A model generated the notes under the pieces. It saw nothing but the letters and a program-made list of their open reading frames with translations, did not search any database and was not told where the DNA came from. From Youxingia wuxianensis (lineage in GTDB: Bacteria; Bacillota; Clostridia; Oscillospirales; Ruminococcaceae), in assembly GCF_014385085.1 (NCBI RefSeq), contig NZ_JACRTD010000003.1, positions 186,001 through 250,000 on the forward strand: a DNA stretch of 64,000 bases. Reading direction: 5' to 3'. Of the stretch, positions 24,317 to 33,481 are shown piece by piece; the first letter of the stretch is position 1; each line of letters starts with the position of its first letter. Position numbers and translations under genes: made by a program.

Positions 24317-26361
24317 TAACCATAGCGCAAACAGCAGGTTTTTGCTTTGGAGTACAGCGGGCGGTGGACACGGCTTTCGCCCAGGCAAAAAAACCGGAAA
24401 AGACCTGCACCTTGGGAGAAATCATTCATAATCCCCAGATTGTAGAGAGCCTGCAGGAGCAAGGGATAAAGACGATTGAAACGATTGAGCAGGCGCCGCC
24501 TGGGAGCACGGTGATTATCCGTTCGCACGGGGTGCCTAAAAAAGTATATGAACAGTTGGCGGCCTCCGGTCATAAGGTGATCGATGCTACTTGTCCTTTT
24601 GTAAGGAAAATTCATCTGACAGTAGAGAAATACTCTAAAGATCATACGATTTTAATTGCCGGAGATATTTCCCACCCGGAAGTGGAAGGAATTGCAGGAT
24701 TTTGCCAAGGGAGTTATTTGGTGTTTCCCTGTGCGGATCAGTTGGATTCTCTAATAAACAAACAAATGTTACCGGAAGATTGCCCATATATACTGGTAGC
24801 TCAAACAACTTTTTCTACAGTAGAATGGAAAAAATGTGTAGAAAAACTAAAAAAGGTGTGTACAAACCTAAAAATATTTGATACAATATGTATTGCTACT
24901 GAAAAAAGACAGCAAGAAGCGATGGAGTTAGCCGCGAAAAGCGACGCGATGATTGTTATCGGCGGAAAACATAGCTCCAATACGGCTAAACTTGCGAGCT
25001 TGTGCGGCGGACTATGCGATACCTTTTCCATTGAGCGCCCACAAGAGGTGTATGACCTGGATTTGATGGGTTATACTAATATTGGTGTCACAGCGGGCGC
25101 CTCAACGCCGGCTTGCATAATTAAGGAGGTACATAAAACAATGAGTGAGATTTTAAAAGATCAGGACGAGCTTTCTTTTGAAGAGATGTTGGATCAATCC
25201 TTCAAAACAATATATAATAGGGAGAAGGTAACCGCTGTAGTTACCGGCATAGCGCCGAATGAAATTTCGGTTGATATCGGTACAAAACATGCGGGATATG
25301 TTCCGTTATCAGAACTTACGGACGATCCGAATGCAAAACCGGAAGATATTGTTAAAGTCGGCGATGAGCTGGAGTTGCTGGTCATTCGCGTAAACGATGT
25401 GGAAGGTACCGTAATGCTTTCCAAAAAGCGCTTGGATGCGGCTGCCGGTTTTGAAAAAGTTATGAACGCGGTAGATACCCAGGAAGTCTTGGAAGGCGTT
25501 GTTGTAGAAGTAATCAAGGGCGGTATTTTAGTGCTGACCAATGGGGTAAAGGTGTTTATTCCTGCTTCTCAGGCAACCTTGTCCCGTTCGGACAATCTGG
25601 AGGACCTTCTCAAGAAGAAAGTTCAGTTTAAAATCCTGGAGGTCAACAGACAGCGTAAACGCGCGGTTGGCTCCATTAAGGTGATCCTTAAAGAGCAGAG
25701 AAAAGAGTTGGAGGAGAAATTCTGGGCGGATGCGCAGGTTGGCAAAGTGTATACCGGCGTTGTAAAATCTCTGACCAGCTATGGCGCGTTTGTTAACCTT
25801 GGCGGTGTTGACGGTATGGTGCATATTTCCGAATTAAGCTGGAATCGGATCAAACATCCGTCTGAAGTTGTCAATGTGGGCGATACGATCGAAGTATATA
25901 TTAAAGATATCGATGCGGATACCAAGAAAATTTCCTTGGGTTACAAAAAGTCCGAGGACAATCCTTGGGAAATCATGAAGAAAGATTATCCTGCAGGCGC
26001 TGTAGTTACTGTCAAGATTGTTTCCATGACTCCGTTTGGGGCTTTTGCTCAGATTATTCCCGGGGTAGACGGCTTGATTCATATCAGCCAGATCTCCAAC
26101 GAGAGAATTAATAAACCTTCCGATGTGCTTGCTATCGGTCAGGAAGTTCAGGTAAAGATCACAGAGGTTGATTTGGAGAAGAAACGTGTCAGCCTTTCGA
26201 TGAGAGCGCTGATCGAGCCTGAACAGAAGGAAGAGAATGTTGCTCCGGTGGAAGAAAAAGACGAAGTAGTCTACGAAGCGGCTCCGGCTCAGGAAGGGAA
26301 AACCCAGGAAGCTCCTGCAGAGCAGACTGCCGAGGAAGAAGCGCCCTCTAGCGCGCAATAA
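24313..26361 (+). CDS. ispH: IspH (HMBPP reductase) fused to ribosomal protein S1
   Basis: The 682-residue protein joins two enzymes. Residues 1 to about 280 are IspH, the [4Fe-4S] enzyme of the last methylerythritol phosphate step; its three cluster cysteines are in TAGFCFGVQRA, DATCPFVRKIH and FDTICIATEKRQ. From about 300 follow four S1 RNA-binding repeats (for example GVVKSLTSYGAFVNLGGVDG and KIVSMTPFGAFAQIIPGVDG), then an acidic, Glu/Ala/Pro-rich tail. This fusion is known in Clostridia. The GTG start overlaps plsC. A terminator follows at once. Confidence 0.96.
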   Translation: MITIAQTAGFCFGVQRAVDTAFAQAKKPEKTCTLGEIIHNPQIVESLQEQGIKTIETIEQAPPGSTVIIRSHGVPKKVYEQLAASGHKVIDATCPFVRKIHLTVEKYSKDHTILIAGDISHPEVEGIAGFCQGSYLVFPCADQLDSLINKQMLPEDCPYILVAQTTFSTVEWKKCVEKLKKVCTNLKIFDTICIATEKRQQEAMELAAKSDAMIVIGGKHSSNTAKLASLCGGLCDTFSIERPQEVYDLDLMGYTNIGVTAGASTPACIIKEVHKTMSEILKDQDELSFEEMLDQSFKTIYNREKVTAVVTGIAPNEISVDIGTKHAGYVPLSELTDDPNAKPEDIVKVGDELELLVIRVNDVEGTVMLSKKRLDAAAGFEKVMNAVDTQEVLEGVVVEVIKGGILVLTNGVKVFIPASQATLSRSDNLEDLLKKKVQFKILEVNRQRKRAVGSIKVILKEQRKELEEKFWADAQVGKVYTGVVKSLTSYGAFVNLGGVDGMVHISELSWNRIKHPSEVVNVGDTIEVYIKDIDADTKKISLGYKKSEDNPWEIMKKDYPAGAVVTVKIVSMTPFGAFAQIIPGVDGLIHISQISNERINKPSDVLAIGQEVQVKITEVDLEKKRVSLSMRALIEPEQKEENVAPVEEKDEVVYEAAPAQEGKTQEAPAEQTAEEEAPSSAQ

Positions 26362-26369
26362 TAAATTTC

Positions 26370-26393
26370 ATCCCCTGTCTTTTGACAGGGGAT
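26370..26393 (+). terminator. intrinsic terminator after ispH-rpsA
   Basis: A 10-bp stem (ATCCCCTGTC with GACAGGGGAT), a TTTT loop, and the T-rich tail TTTCTTTTAT. The 3' arm can also pair with a downstream copy at 26409-26421. Confidence 0.88.
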
Positions 26394-26438
26394 TTTCTTT
26401 TATAAAAACCCCTGTCAAAAGGCAATTTAGGGGTTATA

Positions 26439-26478
26439 TTGTAATTTGGAGCAAAAAGTGGTAAAATAATACCACTTT
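26439..26478 (+). promoter_or_regulatory. recJ promoter with overlapping palindromic operator
   Basis: TTGTAA (26439-26444), a 17-base spacer and TAAAAT (26462-26467) form a promoter. The 9-bp inverted repeat AAAGTGGTA/TACCACTTT (26455-26463 and 26470-26478) flanks and covers the -10, as expected for a repressor site. Confidence 0.65.
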
Positions 26479-26511
26479 AAGAATCTCTTGGGAAACACGG
26501 AGGAGTATGGC

Positions 26512-28551
26512 GTGCCGATAAAACATTGGAAAATAAAAAGCCCAGAGGAAGCTCTTGTGACATCTTTAGCGCAGCAGGCAAAACTTCCGGTTGTAATGAC
26601 AAGAGTGTTGACATCCAGGGGATACGATACACCTGAGAAAATACAGGCGTTTTTTTCTGTAGAAGAAAAACTTTCCGATCCCTTTGCGCTTAAGGACATG
26701 AAAAAAGCGGTGCAGCGTATTGTCAGAGCGGTCAACGAAGGCGAAAAGATTGCTGTATACGGAGACTATGACTGCGACGGCATTATGGCAACCGTACTGG
26801 TATATTCTTATTTGGAAACTATCGGCGCTGATGTGTGTTATTATATCCCTCAGCGTGACCGGGAAGGATATGGACTTAATAAGGAGGCCCTAAAGCTGAT
26901 TTTTGACAGCGGGGTTCGCCTGGTGATTACTGTGGACAATGGTATTACCGCCATAGAAGAAATTGAGTACGCCTCCCTTTTAGGATTGGATGTGGTGATT
27001 ACCGACCACCACAAACCCCGGGAGGTGATCCCGCAAGCGGTGGCAGTTGTAGATCCGCATCGCTTGGAGGACGAGAGCGGCTGTGAATATTTGGCCGGCG
27101 TGGGAGTTGCATTTAAATTGGTATGCGCTCTGGAAGGGGAAGATTCCCATATGATGCTGGACCAGTACGGCGATTTGGTGGCAGTGGCGACCGTTGCGGA
27201 TATTGTACCGCTTATAGGAGAAAACCGCTTAATTGTTCGCAGAGGGCTGCAAATTCTTCAGGAAACTGAAAATGCGGGGCTGGCGGCGCTTGCCAAGGTG
27301 TGCGGCTTGGGCGAAAAAACGCTCAGCTGTGAAAATATTGCCTTCACTCTGGTGCCGCGGATCAATTCTGCCGGCCGATTTGATCAGGTGGATAAAGCGG
27401 TTGAACTTTTATTATGTGATGATCAAGAGCGGGCGGAGGAACTGGCCGTACAGATCAACTCCCTTAATGAGAAACGGCGTCAAATAGAGGATCAGATCGT
27501 TGTACAGATCTTGGAAAAATTAGAACAAAGCCCGCAAATTACTAAACAAAGGGTAATTGTCATTTATGGGGAGAACTGGCATCATGGGATCGTAGGTATC
27601 GTAGCGTCCCGGATGGTGGAGCGGTTTGGAAAGCCGTGTATTGTTTTGTCGGTGGAAGGGGAGATAGCCCGAGGTTCCGCAAGAAGTGTGGATGGATTTT
27701 CTATTATTGATGCGATTCACGCCTGCTCTCAACAGCTTACCCGTTACGGAGGACATAACCAGGCGGCGGGGCTGACGCTATATGCCAAAGACCTGGATCA
27801 ATTTATTTCTTCTATCAACGCCTGGGCCCAGGAACACTATCCCCAGATGCCGCTGCAATCGCTGACGGTAGACTGTGATATTCTGCCCAGCGAGCTTACG
27901 GTAGACGCGATTGCTCCGATTTCTATGCTGGAGCCGTTCGGTTCAGGAAACGAGGCTCCTCTTTTTCAAATCAGGCAGGTTCTTTTGCAGGGGATTTATC
28001 CTATCGGCGACGGAAAACATCTGCGTCTGCGCTTTGCGGGAGGAAATACGGTGTTTTATGCGGTTTATTTTGGTATGACGCAGCAGAGTTTTCCTTATAC
28101 TATAGGAGAAACGCTAGATTTGGCGGCCTCTTTGGAAGTAAATGAATATAATGGAGAAGAGCGCTTATCTATAAAGATTAAAGATATTCATCTGTGTGGG
28201 TTGGATTATGATCGTATTCATCAGTCCGAACAAATTTACCAACAGGTGATGCGTAAGGAAGAATTGGAGACTTCAGAAAAAGAAGAGATTGTGCCAAGCA
28301 GGGAGGATATTGCGGTAGTCTATCGCTACCTTCGTTCCAAGCGCCAGCTGCGCCTGAGCGACGAGGTGCTTTATTCTAAGCTGCGGCCCAATATTTCCTG
28401 TTTATGCAAGATGAAAATTGCTATTGACGTGCTTTCAGAAATGGAGTTGATCCAATTGACAGCGGATGGCAGTAATAAGAATGTGACGGTAGTCGAAAAT
28501 CCGCAAAAGGTGGATATTTCTACTTCTAAAATATTACAGAGCATCAGCTGA
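26512..28551 (+). CDS. recJ: single-stranded-DNA-specific exonuclease RecJ
   Basis: The 679-residue enzyme degrades single-stranded DNA 5' to 3' in repair. DHH-domain motifs include YGDYDCDGIMATVL, VDNGITA, VITDHHKPRE and VVDPH. The DHHA1 motif appears as GSARSVDGFSI and RYGGHNQAAGLTL. An OB-fold region and a C-terminal extension complete the protein. A GTG at 26512 is chosen as start because GGAGGAG lies six bases before it; the TTG at 26488 lacks a site. It has its own promoter with a palindromic operator. Confidence 0.94.
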   Translation: MPIKHWKIKSPEEALVTSLAQQAKLPVVMTRVLTSRGYDTPEKIQAFFSVEEKLSDPFALKDMKKAVQRIVRAVNEGEKIAVYGDYDCDGIMATVLVYSYLETIGADVCYYIPQRDREGYGLNKEALKLIFDSGVRLVITVDNGITAIEEIEYASLLGLDVVITDHHKPREVIPQAVAVVDPHRLEDESGCEYLAGVGVAFKLVCALEGEDSHMMLDQYGDLVAVATVADIVPLIGENRLIVRRGLQILQETENAGLAALAKVCGLGEKTLSCENIAFTLVPRINSAGRFDQVDKAVELLLCDDQERAEELAVQINSLNEKRRQIEDQIVVQILEKLEQSPQITKQRVIVIYGENWHHGIVGIVASRMVERFGKPCIVLSVEGEIARGSARSVDGFSIIDAIHACSQQLTRYGGHNQAAGLTLYAKDLDQFISSINAWAQEHYPQMPLQSLTVDCDILPSELTVDAIAPISMLEPFGSGNEAPLFQIRQVLLQGIYPIGDGKHLRLRFAGGNTVFYAVYFGMTQQSFPYTIGETLDLAASLEVNEYNGEERLSIKIKDIHLCGLDYDRIHQSEQIYQQVMRKEELETSEKEEIVPSREDIAVVYRYLRSKRQLRLSDEVLYSKLRPNISCLCKMKIAIDVLSEMELIQLTADGSNKNVTVVENPQKVDISTSKILQSIS

Positions 28552-28555
28552 TGCT
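28540..28555 (+). terminator. weak terminator overlapping the recJ stop codon
   Basis: A short 6-bp hairpin (AGCATC/GATGCT) overlaps the recJ stop and is followed by a T-rich run (28556-28575). It is weaker than the other terminators in the window. Confidence 0.4.
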
Positions 28556-28618
28556 TTCGTTTGTTTTTCTTTTTAAATTCTGATGGTTGCGGCCAATAGG
28601 CTGTGATGGAGGAGCAGA

Positions 28619-30814
28619 ATGAAATATTATACTATCGACGAACTGATGGACGCCATCGATAAAAGTGGCAAAGCATACGAAAAAGAAAAGATTATGGTCG
28701 CCTACGAGCTGGCGAATAAGGCGCATGTAGGTCAGTGCCGAGTTTCCGGCGAACCTTATATTTCTCATCCAATCGCTGTTTCGATTATCCTGGTAGATCT
28801 TGGTATGGACAGCGAGTGTATTCAGGCTGCCCTGCTGCATGATGTGGTGGAAGATACAGATACCGCTTTGGAGTCTATTGAGAAACAGTTCGGTCAAGAT
28901 GTGGCCCTTCTTGTCAACGGTGTTACCAAACTGGGAAAAATCAGCTTTTCCTCCCGGGAAGAACAGCAGGCTGAGAATGTTAGGAAAATGCTGCTTGCCA
29001 TGGCCCAGGATGTGCGGGTAATTATTATTAAACTGGCGGATCGGCTCCATAATATGCGTACCATTGAAGTAATGCCGGAGCAAAAACGCCGGGATAAGGC
29101 CCTGGAAACAATGGAAGTGTATGCTCCCTTGGCGCACCGGTTAGGTATCCGGGCGGTAAAGGAGGAACTGGAGGATATTTCACTTCGTTATCTGGATCCG
29201 GTCGCATACAATGAAATTGAGCGGATGCTGGAACTGAAAAAGGCCGACCGATTGAGATTTCTTGAGAAGATTAAACAAAAAATCAGAGAACGGTTAGCGG
29301 ATGAATATTCGGATATTTATATTGAGGGCCGGGTAAAAAGCGTTTATGGCATCTATCGGAAGGTGTATGTCCAGGGGCGGGCGTTTGAAGAAATTTTCGA
29401 TATTTATGCAGTGCGTATTATCGTAGATTCCGTTTTTGAATGTTATAACATCCTGGGAATTATCCACGATCTGTTCCGGCCGATACCCAACCGGTTTAAA
29501 GATTATATTTCCACTCCAAAACCAAATATGTACCAATCGCTGCATACTACGGTGATCGATAAGGAAGCGATTCCTTTTGAGGTCCAGATACGGACCTGGG
29601 ATATGCATCATACGGCGGAATACGGGATTGCCGCTCACTGGAAGTACAAAGCGGGTATTTCCGGCCGGGATAAGTTGGAAGAACGCTTGGCATGGATCAG
29701 GCAGCTGATTGAAAATCAGAAGGAAACAGACGATGTGGAAGATATCGTCCGTTCGATAAAAAGCGACCTTTCCCCGGAGGAGGTGTATGTATTCACCCCG
29801 AAAGGGGATGTGATCAATCTGCCGGTAGGCGCCACTGTGATCGACTTTGCCTACGCTATCCATACGGAAGTAGGTAACCGGATGGTGGGAGCGAAAATTG
29901 ACGGACGAATAGTATCGCTGGATACCCAGGTGCGTACCGGGATGATTGTGGAGATTATCACCACCAACGCCAAGGATCATTCTCCCAGCCGTGACTGGCT
30001 GAAAATTGTCCGTACTACCGAGGCCAGGAATAAAATTCGCAACTGGTATAAAAAAGAGCGCCGGGAAGAAAACATCGCTCAAGGAAGAGCAGAACTGGAA
30101 AAAGAGTTTCGCCGCAATATGATCACTTTGACTGAAACGCAAGGAGTAGAGTTTTTACTTGCTATTGCGAAGCGTCAGCATTTTGAGGTGGTGGATGATT
30201 TTCTGGCCGCTATCGGTTACGGCGGGGTGCTGCTCTCTAAAATTATGCCTCGGGTCAAAGAGGACTACAATAAAATGTACCGTGCGGCGGAAGAGCAAAA
30301 CCCAGCGGATAAAGTGCTGATCGCTCAAAAACCTAAAAAGGGAAAGAGCGTGTCCGGCGGGGTTATTGTGGAAGGGCTGGACAGCTGCCTTGTAAAGTTT
30401 GCCCGGTGCTGCAATCCCCTTCCTGGAGACGATATTATTGGATTTGTCACCCGCGGCTATGGGGTATCCATTCATAAAAAGGACTGCTTAAACGTAGTAA
30501 ACTCTTTAAATGATCCTAACAATGCGGAACGTTGGGTTCATGCGGAATGGGCGATGGAAGCGGCCAAAAAAGAACATTTTAAAAGTACAATTGAAATTGT
30601 TACCGACGGCCGATTTGGTATTCTGGCAGATGTAAGCGTGGCGCTCAGCTCGATGCGGATTGCGATCTCTACCTTAAACGCCAGGGAGCTGAAGGTTGGA
30701 AAAAATGAGATATCTGTGACATTTCATGTCACAGATATTGAGCAGCTGAATTTTATCATTAATAATCTTAAAAAAATTGACGGCGTGGAGAGCGTTACCC
30801 GTTCTATCCAATAA
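28619..30814 (+). CDS. relA: bifunctional (p)ppGpp synthetase/hydrolase Rel
   Basis: The 731-residue stringent-response enzyme has an N-terminal HD hydrolase domain (SHPIAVSIILVDLG; ALLHDVVEDT), a synthetase domain (RVKSVYGIYRK; PNMYQSLHTTVI), a TGS domain near 385-450 (VYVFTPKGDVINLPVGAT), a Cys-containing zinc-finger-like region (FARCCNPLPGDDI) and a C-terminal ACT domain. The intact HD motif supports both synthesis and hydrolysis. GGAGGA precedes the ATG. It heads a run with dtd, a metallo-hydrolase and hemZ, a common clostridial order. Confidence 0.97.
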   Translation: MKYYTIDELMDAIDKSGKAYEKEKIMVAYELANKAHVGQCRVSGEPYISHPIAVSIILVDLGMDSECIQAALLHDVVEDTDTALESIEKQFGQDVALLVNGVTKLGKISFSSREEQQAENVRKMLLAMAQDVRVIIIKLADRLHNMRTIEVMPEQKRRDKALETMEVYAPLAHRLGIRAVKEELEDISLRYLDPVAYNEIERMLELKKADRLRFLEKIKQKIRERLADEYSDIYIEGRVKSVYGIYRKVYVQGRAFEEIFDIYAVRIIVDSVFECYNILGIIHDLFRPIPNRFKDYISTPKPNMYQSLHTTVIDKEAIPFEVQIRTWDMHHTAEYGIAAHWKYKAGISGRDKLEERLAWIRQLIENQKETDDVEDIVRSIKSDLSPEEVYVFTPKGDVINLPVGATVIDFAYAIHTEVGNRMVGAKIDGRIVSLDTQVRTGMIVEIITTNAKDHSPSRDWLKIVRTTEARNKIRNWYKKERREENIAQGRAELEKEFRRNMITLTETQGVEFLLAIAKRQHFEVVDDFLAAIGYGGVLLSKIMPRVKEDYNKMYRAAEEQNPADKVLIAQKPKKGKSVSGGVIVEGLDSCLVKFARCCNPLPGDDIIGFVTRGYGVSIHKKDCLNVVNSLNDPNNAERWVHAEWAMEAAKKEHFKSTIEIVTDGRFGILADVSVALSSMRIAISTLNARELKVGKNEISVTFHVTDIEQLNFIINNLKKIDGVESVTRSIQ

Positions 30815-30841
30815 AACCGCCGCATAGAATGGAGGCACAAT

Positions 30842-31303
30842 ATGAAGGCGGTCCTTCAAAGAGTATCTAAGGCATCAGTGACCATTGATGGCAAGATTGT
30901 GGGAGAAATCGGACAGGGACTGATGGTGCTTCTAGGCGTCACAGAGCAGGACGATGTGGAACAGGCAGATTTTTTAGCTGCAAAAACAGCAGGCCTTCGT
31001 ATTTTTTCGGATGAAAAGGACAAGATGAACCTTTCTTTACTGGATGTTGGAGGCGGAATGTTGGTGGTGTCTAACTTTACCTTGTGCGCCGACGCTAAAA
31101 AAGGAAAACGTCCCTCTTATACCAAAGCGGCCCCTCCTCAACAGGCAAATGCCCTTTACCAGCGATTTATCGCAGCGGTAAAGGACGAAGGGGTAGCTCT
31201 TGTTCAAACTGGGGAATTTGGGGCGGATATGCAGGTAGACATCAGCAATGACGGCCCGGTGACAATCCTTCTGGATACGGAAGAGATTATGCCGAAGAAT
31301 TAG
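30842..31303 (+). CDS. dtd: D-aminoacyl-tRNA deacylase
   Basis: The 153-residue enzyme removes D-amino acids (and glycine) mischarged on tRNA. Family motifs are visible: MKAVLQRVSKASV at the start, MLVVSNFTLCADAKKGKRPSY with the SNFTLC signature, and NDGPVTILLDT with the C-terminal cis-Pro-type motif. The length is normal. It begins 27 bases after rel and is followed after 16 bases by the metallo-hydrolase, so all four genes probably form one operon. Confidence 0.96.
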   Translation: MKAVLQRVSKASVTIDGKIVGEIGQGLMVLLGVTEQDDVEQADFLAAKTAGLRIFSDEKDKMNLSLLDVGGGMLVVSNFTLCADAKKGKRPSYTKAAPPQQANALYQRFIAAVKDEGVALVQTGEFGADMQVDISNDGPVTILLDTEEIMPKN

Positions 31304-31319
31304 ATGGGGGTGCGGCTTT

Positions 31320-31964
31320 ATGAAACTCTATATCAAACCAGTAGGTCCCATAGGGACTAATTGTTATATTGTGGCGGATGATAACAACATCGCGGTGATT
31401 ATCGATCCCGGCGCCCAGGCAGAAAAATTGATGGAGTTTATCAAAAAGATGCAATTAAAACCGGAATATATCCTTTTGACCCATGGCCATTATGACCATA
31501 TTGGGGGCGTAAAGTGGCTAATAGAGGATTATGGCTGTAAGCTGGTAATAGGCGAAAAGGATGCAGAGCAGCTTGCGGACCGGGAAAAAAGCCTTGCCAC
31601 CATGCGGGGTATGACCCCGGATATTTATATTTTGCACCCGGATATCTTAGTAAAAGAAGGGGATGTGCTTACTGCGGGGGAGCTCAGCTTTGAGGTAATC
31701 GACACACCGGGCCATACAAAGGGCGGCGTTACCTACCGCTGTGGGGGGCTGCTGTTTACAGGTGATACTCTGTTTGCCGGCGATATTGGACGTACCGACC
31801 TGTACGGAGGAGATTATCATACCTTATTGGCTTCGGTAAAAAAACTAGCGGAGCTGCCGGGGGACTACCGAGTATTGCCAGGGCATGGTTCGGACAGCAC
31901 TTTGGATATGGAACGAAAATTAAATCCCTATATAAGGAAGCCAAAACATGACGATTTTTATTGA
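31320..31964 (+). CDS. MBL-fold metallo-hydrolase (glyoxalase II-like)
   Basis: The 214-residue protein has the metallo-beta-lactamase fold. Zinc ligands are visible in THGHYDHIGG, DTPGHTKGG, FTGDTLFAGDIGR and LPGHGSDS. It fits the YcbL/YqgX group, often called hydroxyacylglutathione hydrolase-like, whose natural substrate is mostly untested. It overlaps hemZ by 17 bases. Confidence 0.9.
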   Translation: MKLYIKPVGPIGTNCYIVADDNNIAVIIDPGAQAEKLMEFIKKMQLKPEYILLTHGHYDHIGGVKWLIEDYGCKLVIGEKDAEQLADREKSLATMRGMTPDIYILHPDILVKEGDVLTAGELSFEVIDTPGHTKGGVTYRCGGLLFTGDTLFAGDIGRTDLYGGDYHTLLASVKKLAELPGDYRVLPGHGSDSTLDMERKLNPYIRKPKHDDFY

Positions 31965-33420
31965 TCGCCATCCCTATCGGTATGAGATGGAGCGGGTGTC
32001 CCAGATGTTTTTTCCGGGAGATAAAATCCAGGTAAAAGAAGGGGTGCCTGATCAGCAGGAATATATTTATACCGGAATGAATCAGAATAAAATTCAGGTT
32101 GCTGTTTGTATAAGCGGCAGCCTTTTTACCCGTGAAGAAGAAATCTCTCCTCAGGATGAGAAAAATGAGATCGAACGGAAAATGGCAGTAGCAGTTTATA
32201 AACTGCTTTCTCCGATTACAAAAATCAAGCCAAAATGGGGCATTTTAACAGGGATTCGTCCAGTAAAGCTTTTGGCGGCCCGTCGGATGGCGGGACAGAA
32301 ACCACAGGAGATAGAAAAGCATTTTAAGGAAACCTGTTTGGTGAGCGGCGAAAAATTTGCATTGGCGCAGCGTACCGCCTGTCTGGAAGAGAAAATATTG
32401 TCCAGAAATACGCCGGATAGTTTTAGTTTGTATGTCTCTATTCCTTTTTGTCCTACCCGGTGCGCATATTGTTCGTTTGTCTCCCATGCCATTGAGAAAA
32501 CACAAATCTTGATACCGGAATATGTAGAGCTTCTCTGCCGGGAACTGGAATATACAGGGAAGATTGCCAGAAAACTGGGCCTTTCGCTGCGGACGATTTA
32601 TTTTGGCGGAGGAACTCCCACCGCCTTATCCGCGGAGCAGTTAAAGAGAATTTGCGGTGCTATCCGGGAAAATTTCAGTTTTGAAAATCTATGGGAATAT
32701 ACTATCGAGGCCGGCCGGCCGGATACGATTACCCGGGAAAAACTGTTAGCTATGAAAGAAGCCGGGGTAGGGAGGATTTCCATCAACCCCCAAACGCTAA
32801 ACGATCGGGTGCTGGAGATTATCGGCCGCCGTCATACTACAGCGCAGACGTTGGACGCGTTTTATTTAGCAAGGCAGTGCGGCTTTGATAATATCAATAT
32901 GGACCTGATCGCAGGGCTTCCGGGAGATACCTTGGAAAGTTTTCAGAACACGATTGACGGTGTTCTCTCCCTTTTACCGGAAAATATTACGGTACATACG
33001 TTGACGGTAAAGCGTTCCGCCAGCCTTTCTTATAATCAGGAGTTGGTGGAGCGTACCGGCGAAGTGGAGAAGATGGTCGATTACTCCCAAAGCAAAATTA
33101 TGAACAGCGGCTATGAACCGTATTATCTTTACCGGCAGAAAGGCACCATTGGAAATTTGGAGAATGTAGGGTATTGCAGGCCGGGAAAAGAGGGGGTCTA
33201 TAACGTATATATCATGGATGAGACTCACTCCATATTCGCCGTGGGCGCCGGGGCGGTAACGAAGCTGCGGGAGCCTGCGGGGGAGGATATTCAAAGGATT
33301 GCCAATTATAAGTTCCCTTATGAATATCTTGGCCAATTTGATGAGATGCTCGCCAGAAAAGATAAAATTCTGGAGTTTTACGATAGGAAAGGCAAACATC
33401 TTGCCAGCGGGAAAGAATAG
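31948..33420 (+). CDS. hemZ: coproporphyrinogen dehydrogenase-like radical SAM protein HemZ
   Basis: The 490-residue protein is a radical SAM enzyme of the HemN/HemZ family. The cluster motif CPTRCAYCSF appears near 172, preceded by an about 160-residue HemZ-type N-terminal domain and followed by IYFGGGTPTAL and a NMDLIAGLPGDT segment. HemZ is annotated as oxygen-independent coproporphyrinogen III dehydrogenase, but its activity in anaerobes without a full heme pathway is uncertain. No other heme gene is in the window. It is the last gene of the rel-dtd-MBL-hemZ run. Confidence 0.88.
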   Translation: MTIFIDRHPYRYEMERVSQMFFPGDKIQVKEGVPDQQEYIYTGMNQNKIQVAVCISGSLFTREEEISPQDEKNEIERKMAVAVYKLLSPITKIKPKWGILTGIRPVKLLAARRMAGQKPQEIEKHFKETCLVSGEKFALAQRTACLEEKILSRNTPDSFSLYVSIPFCPTRCAYCSFVSHAIEKTQILIPEYVELLCRELEYTGKIARKLGLSLRTIYFGGGTPTALSAEQLKRICGAIRENFSFENLWEYTIEAGRPDTITREKLLAMKEAGVGRISINPQTLNDRVLEIIGRRHTTAQTLDAFYLARQCGFDNINMDLIAGLPGDTLESFQNTIDGVLSLLPENITVHTLTVKRSASLSYNQELVERTGEVEKMVDYSQSKIMNSGYEPYYLYRQKGTIGNLENVGYCRPGKEGVYNVYIMDETHSIFAVGAGAVTKLREPAGEDIQRIANYKFPYEYLGQFDEMLARKDKILEFYDRKGKHLASGKE

Positions 33421-33429
33421 GTGTATAAT
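33401..33429 (+). promoter_or_regulatory. sigma-A-type promoter for the zinc-ribbon gene
   Basis: TTGCCA (33401-33406), a 17-base spacer and TATAAT (33424-33429). The -35 lies inside the 3' end of hemZ. Confidence 0.7.
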
Positions 33430-33481
33430 TTAGACCAGTAGCATTGGTAAAGCGCTATAAGATAGATGGAGGTAATGGTTG

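Noticed and set aside
29294..30142. 282-codon open frame on the minus strand
   Set aside because: It is antisense to rel, which has full domains; no ribosome site or domain.
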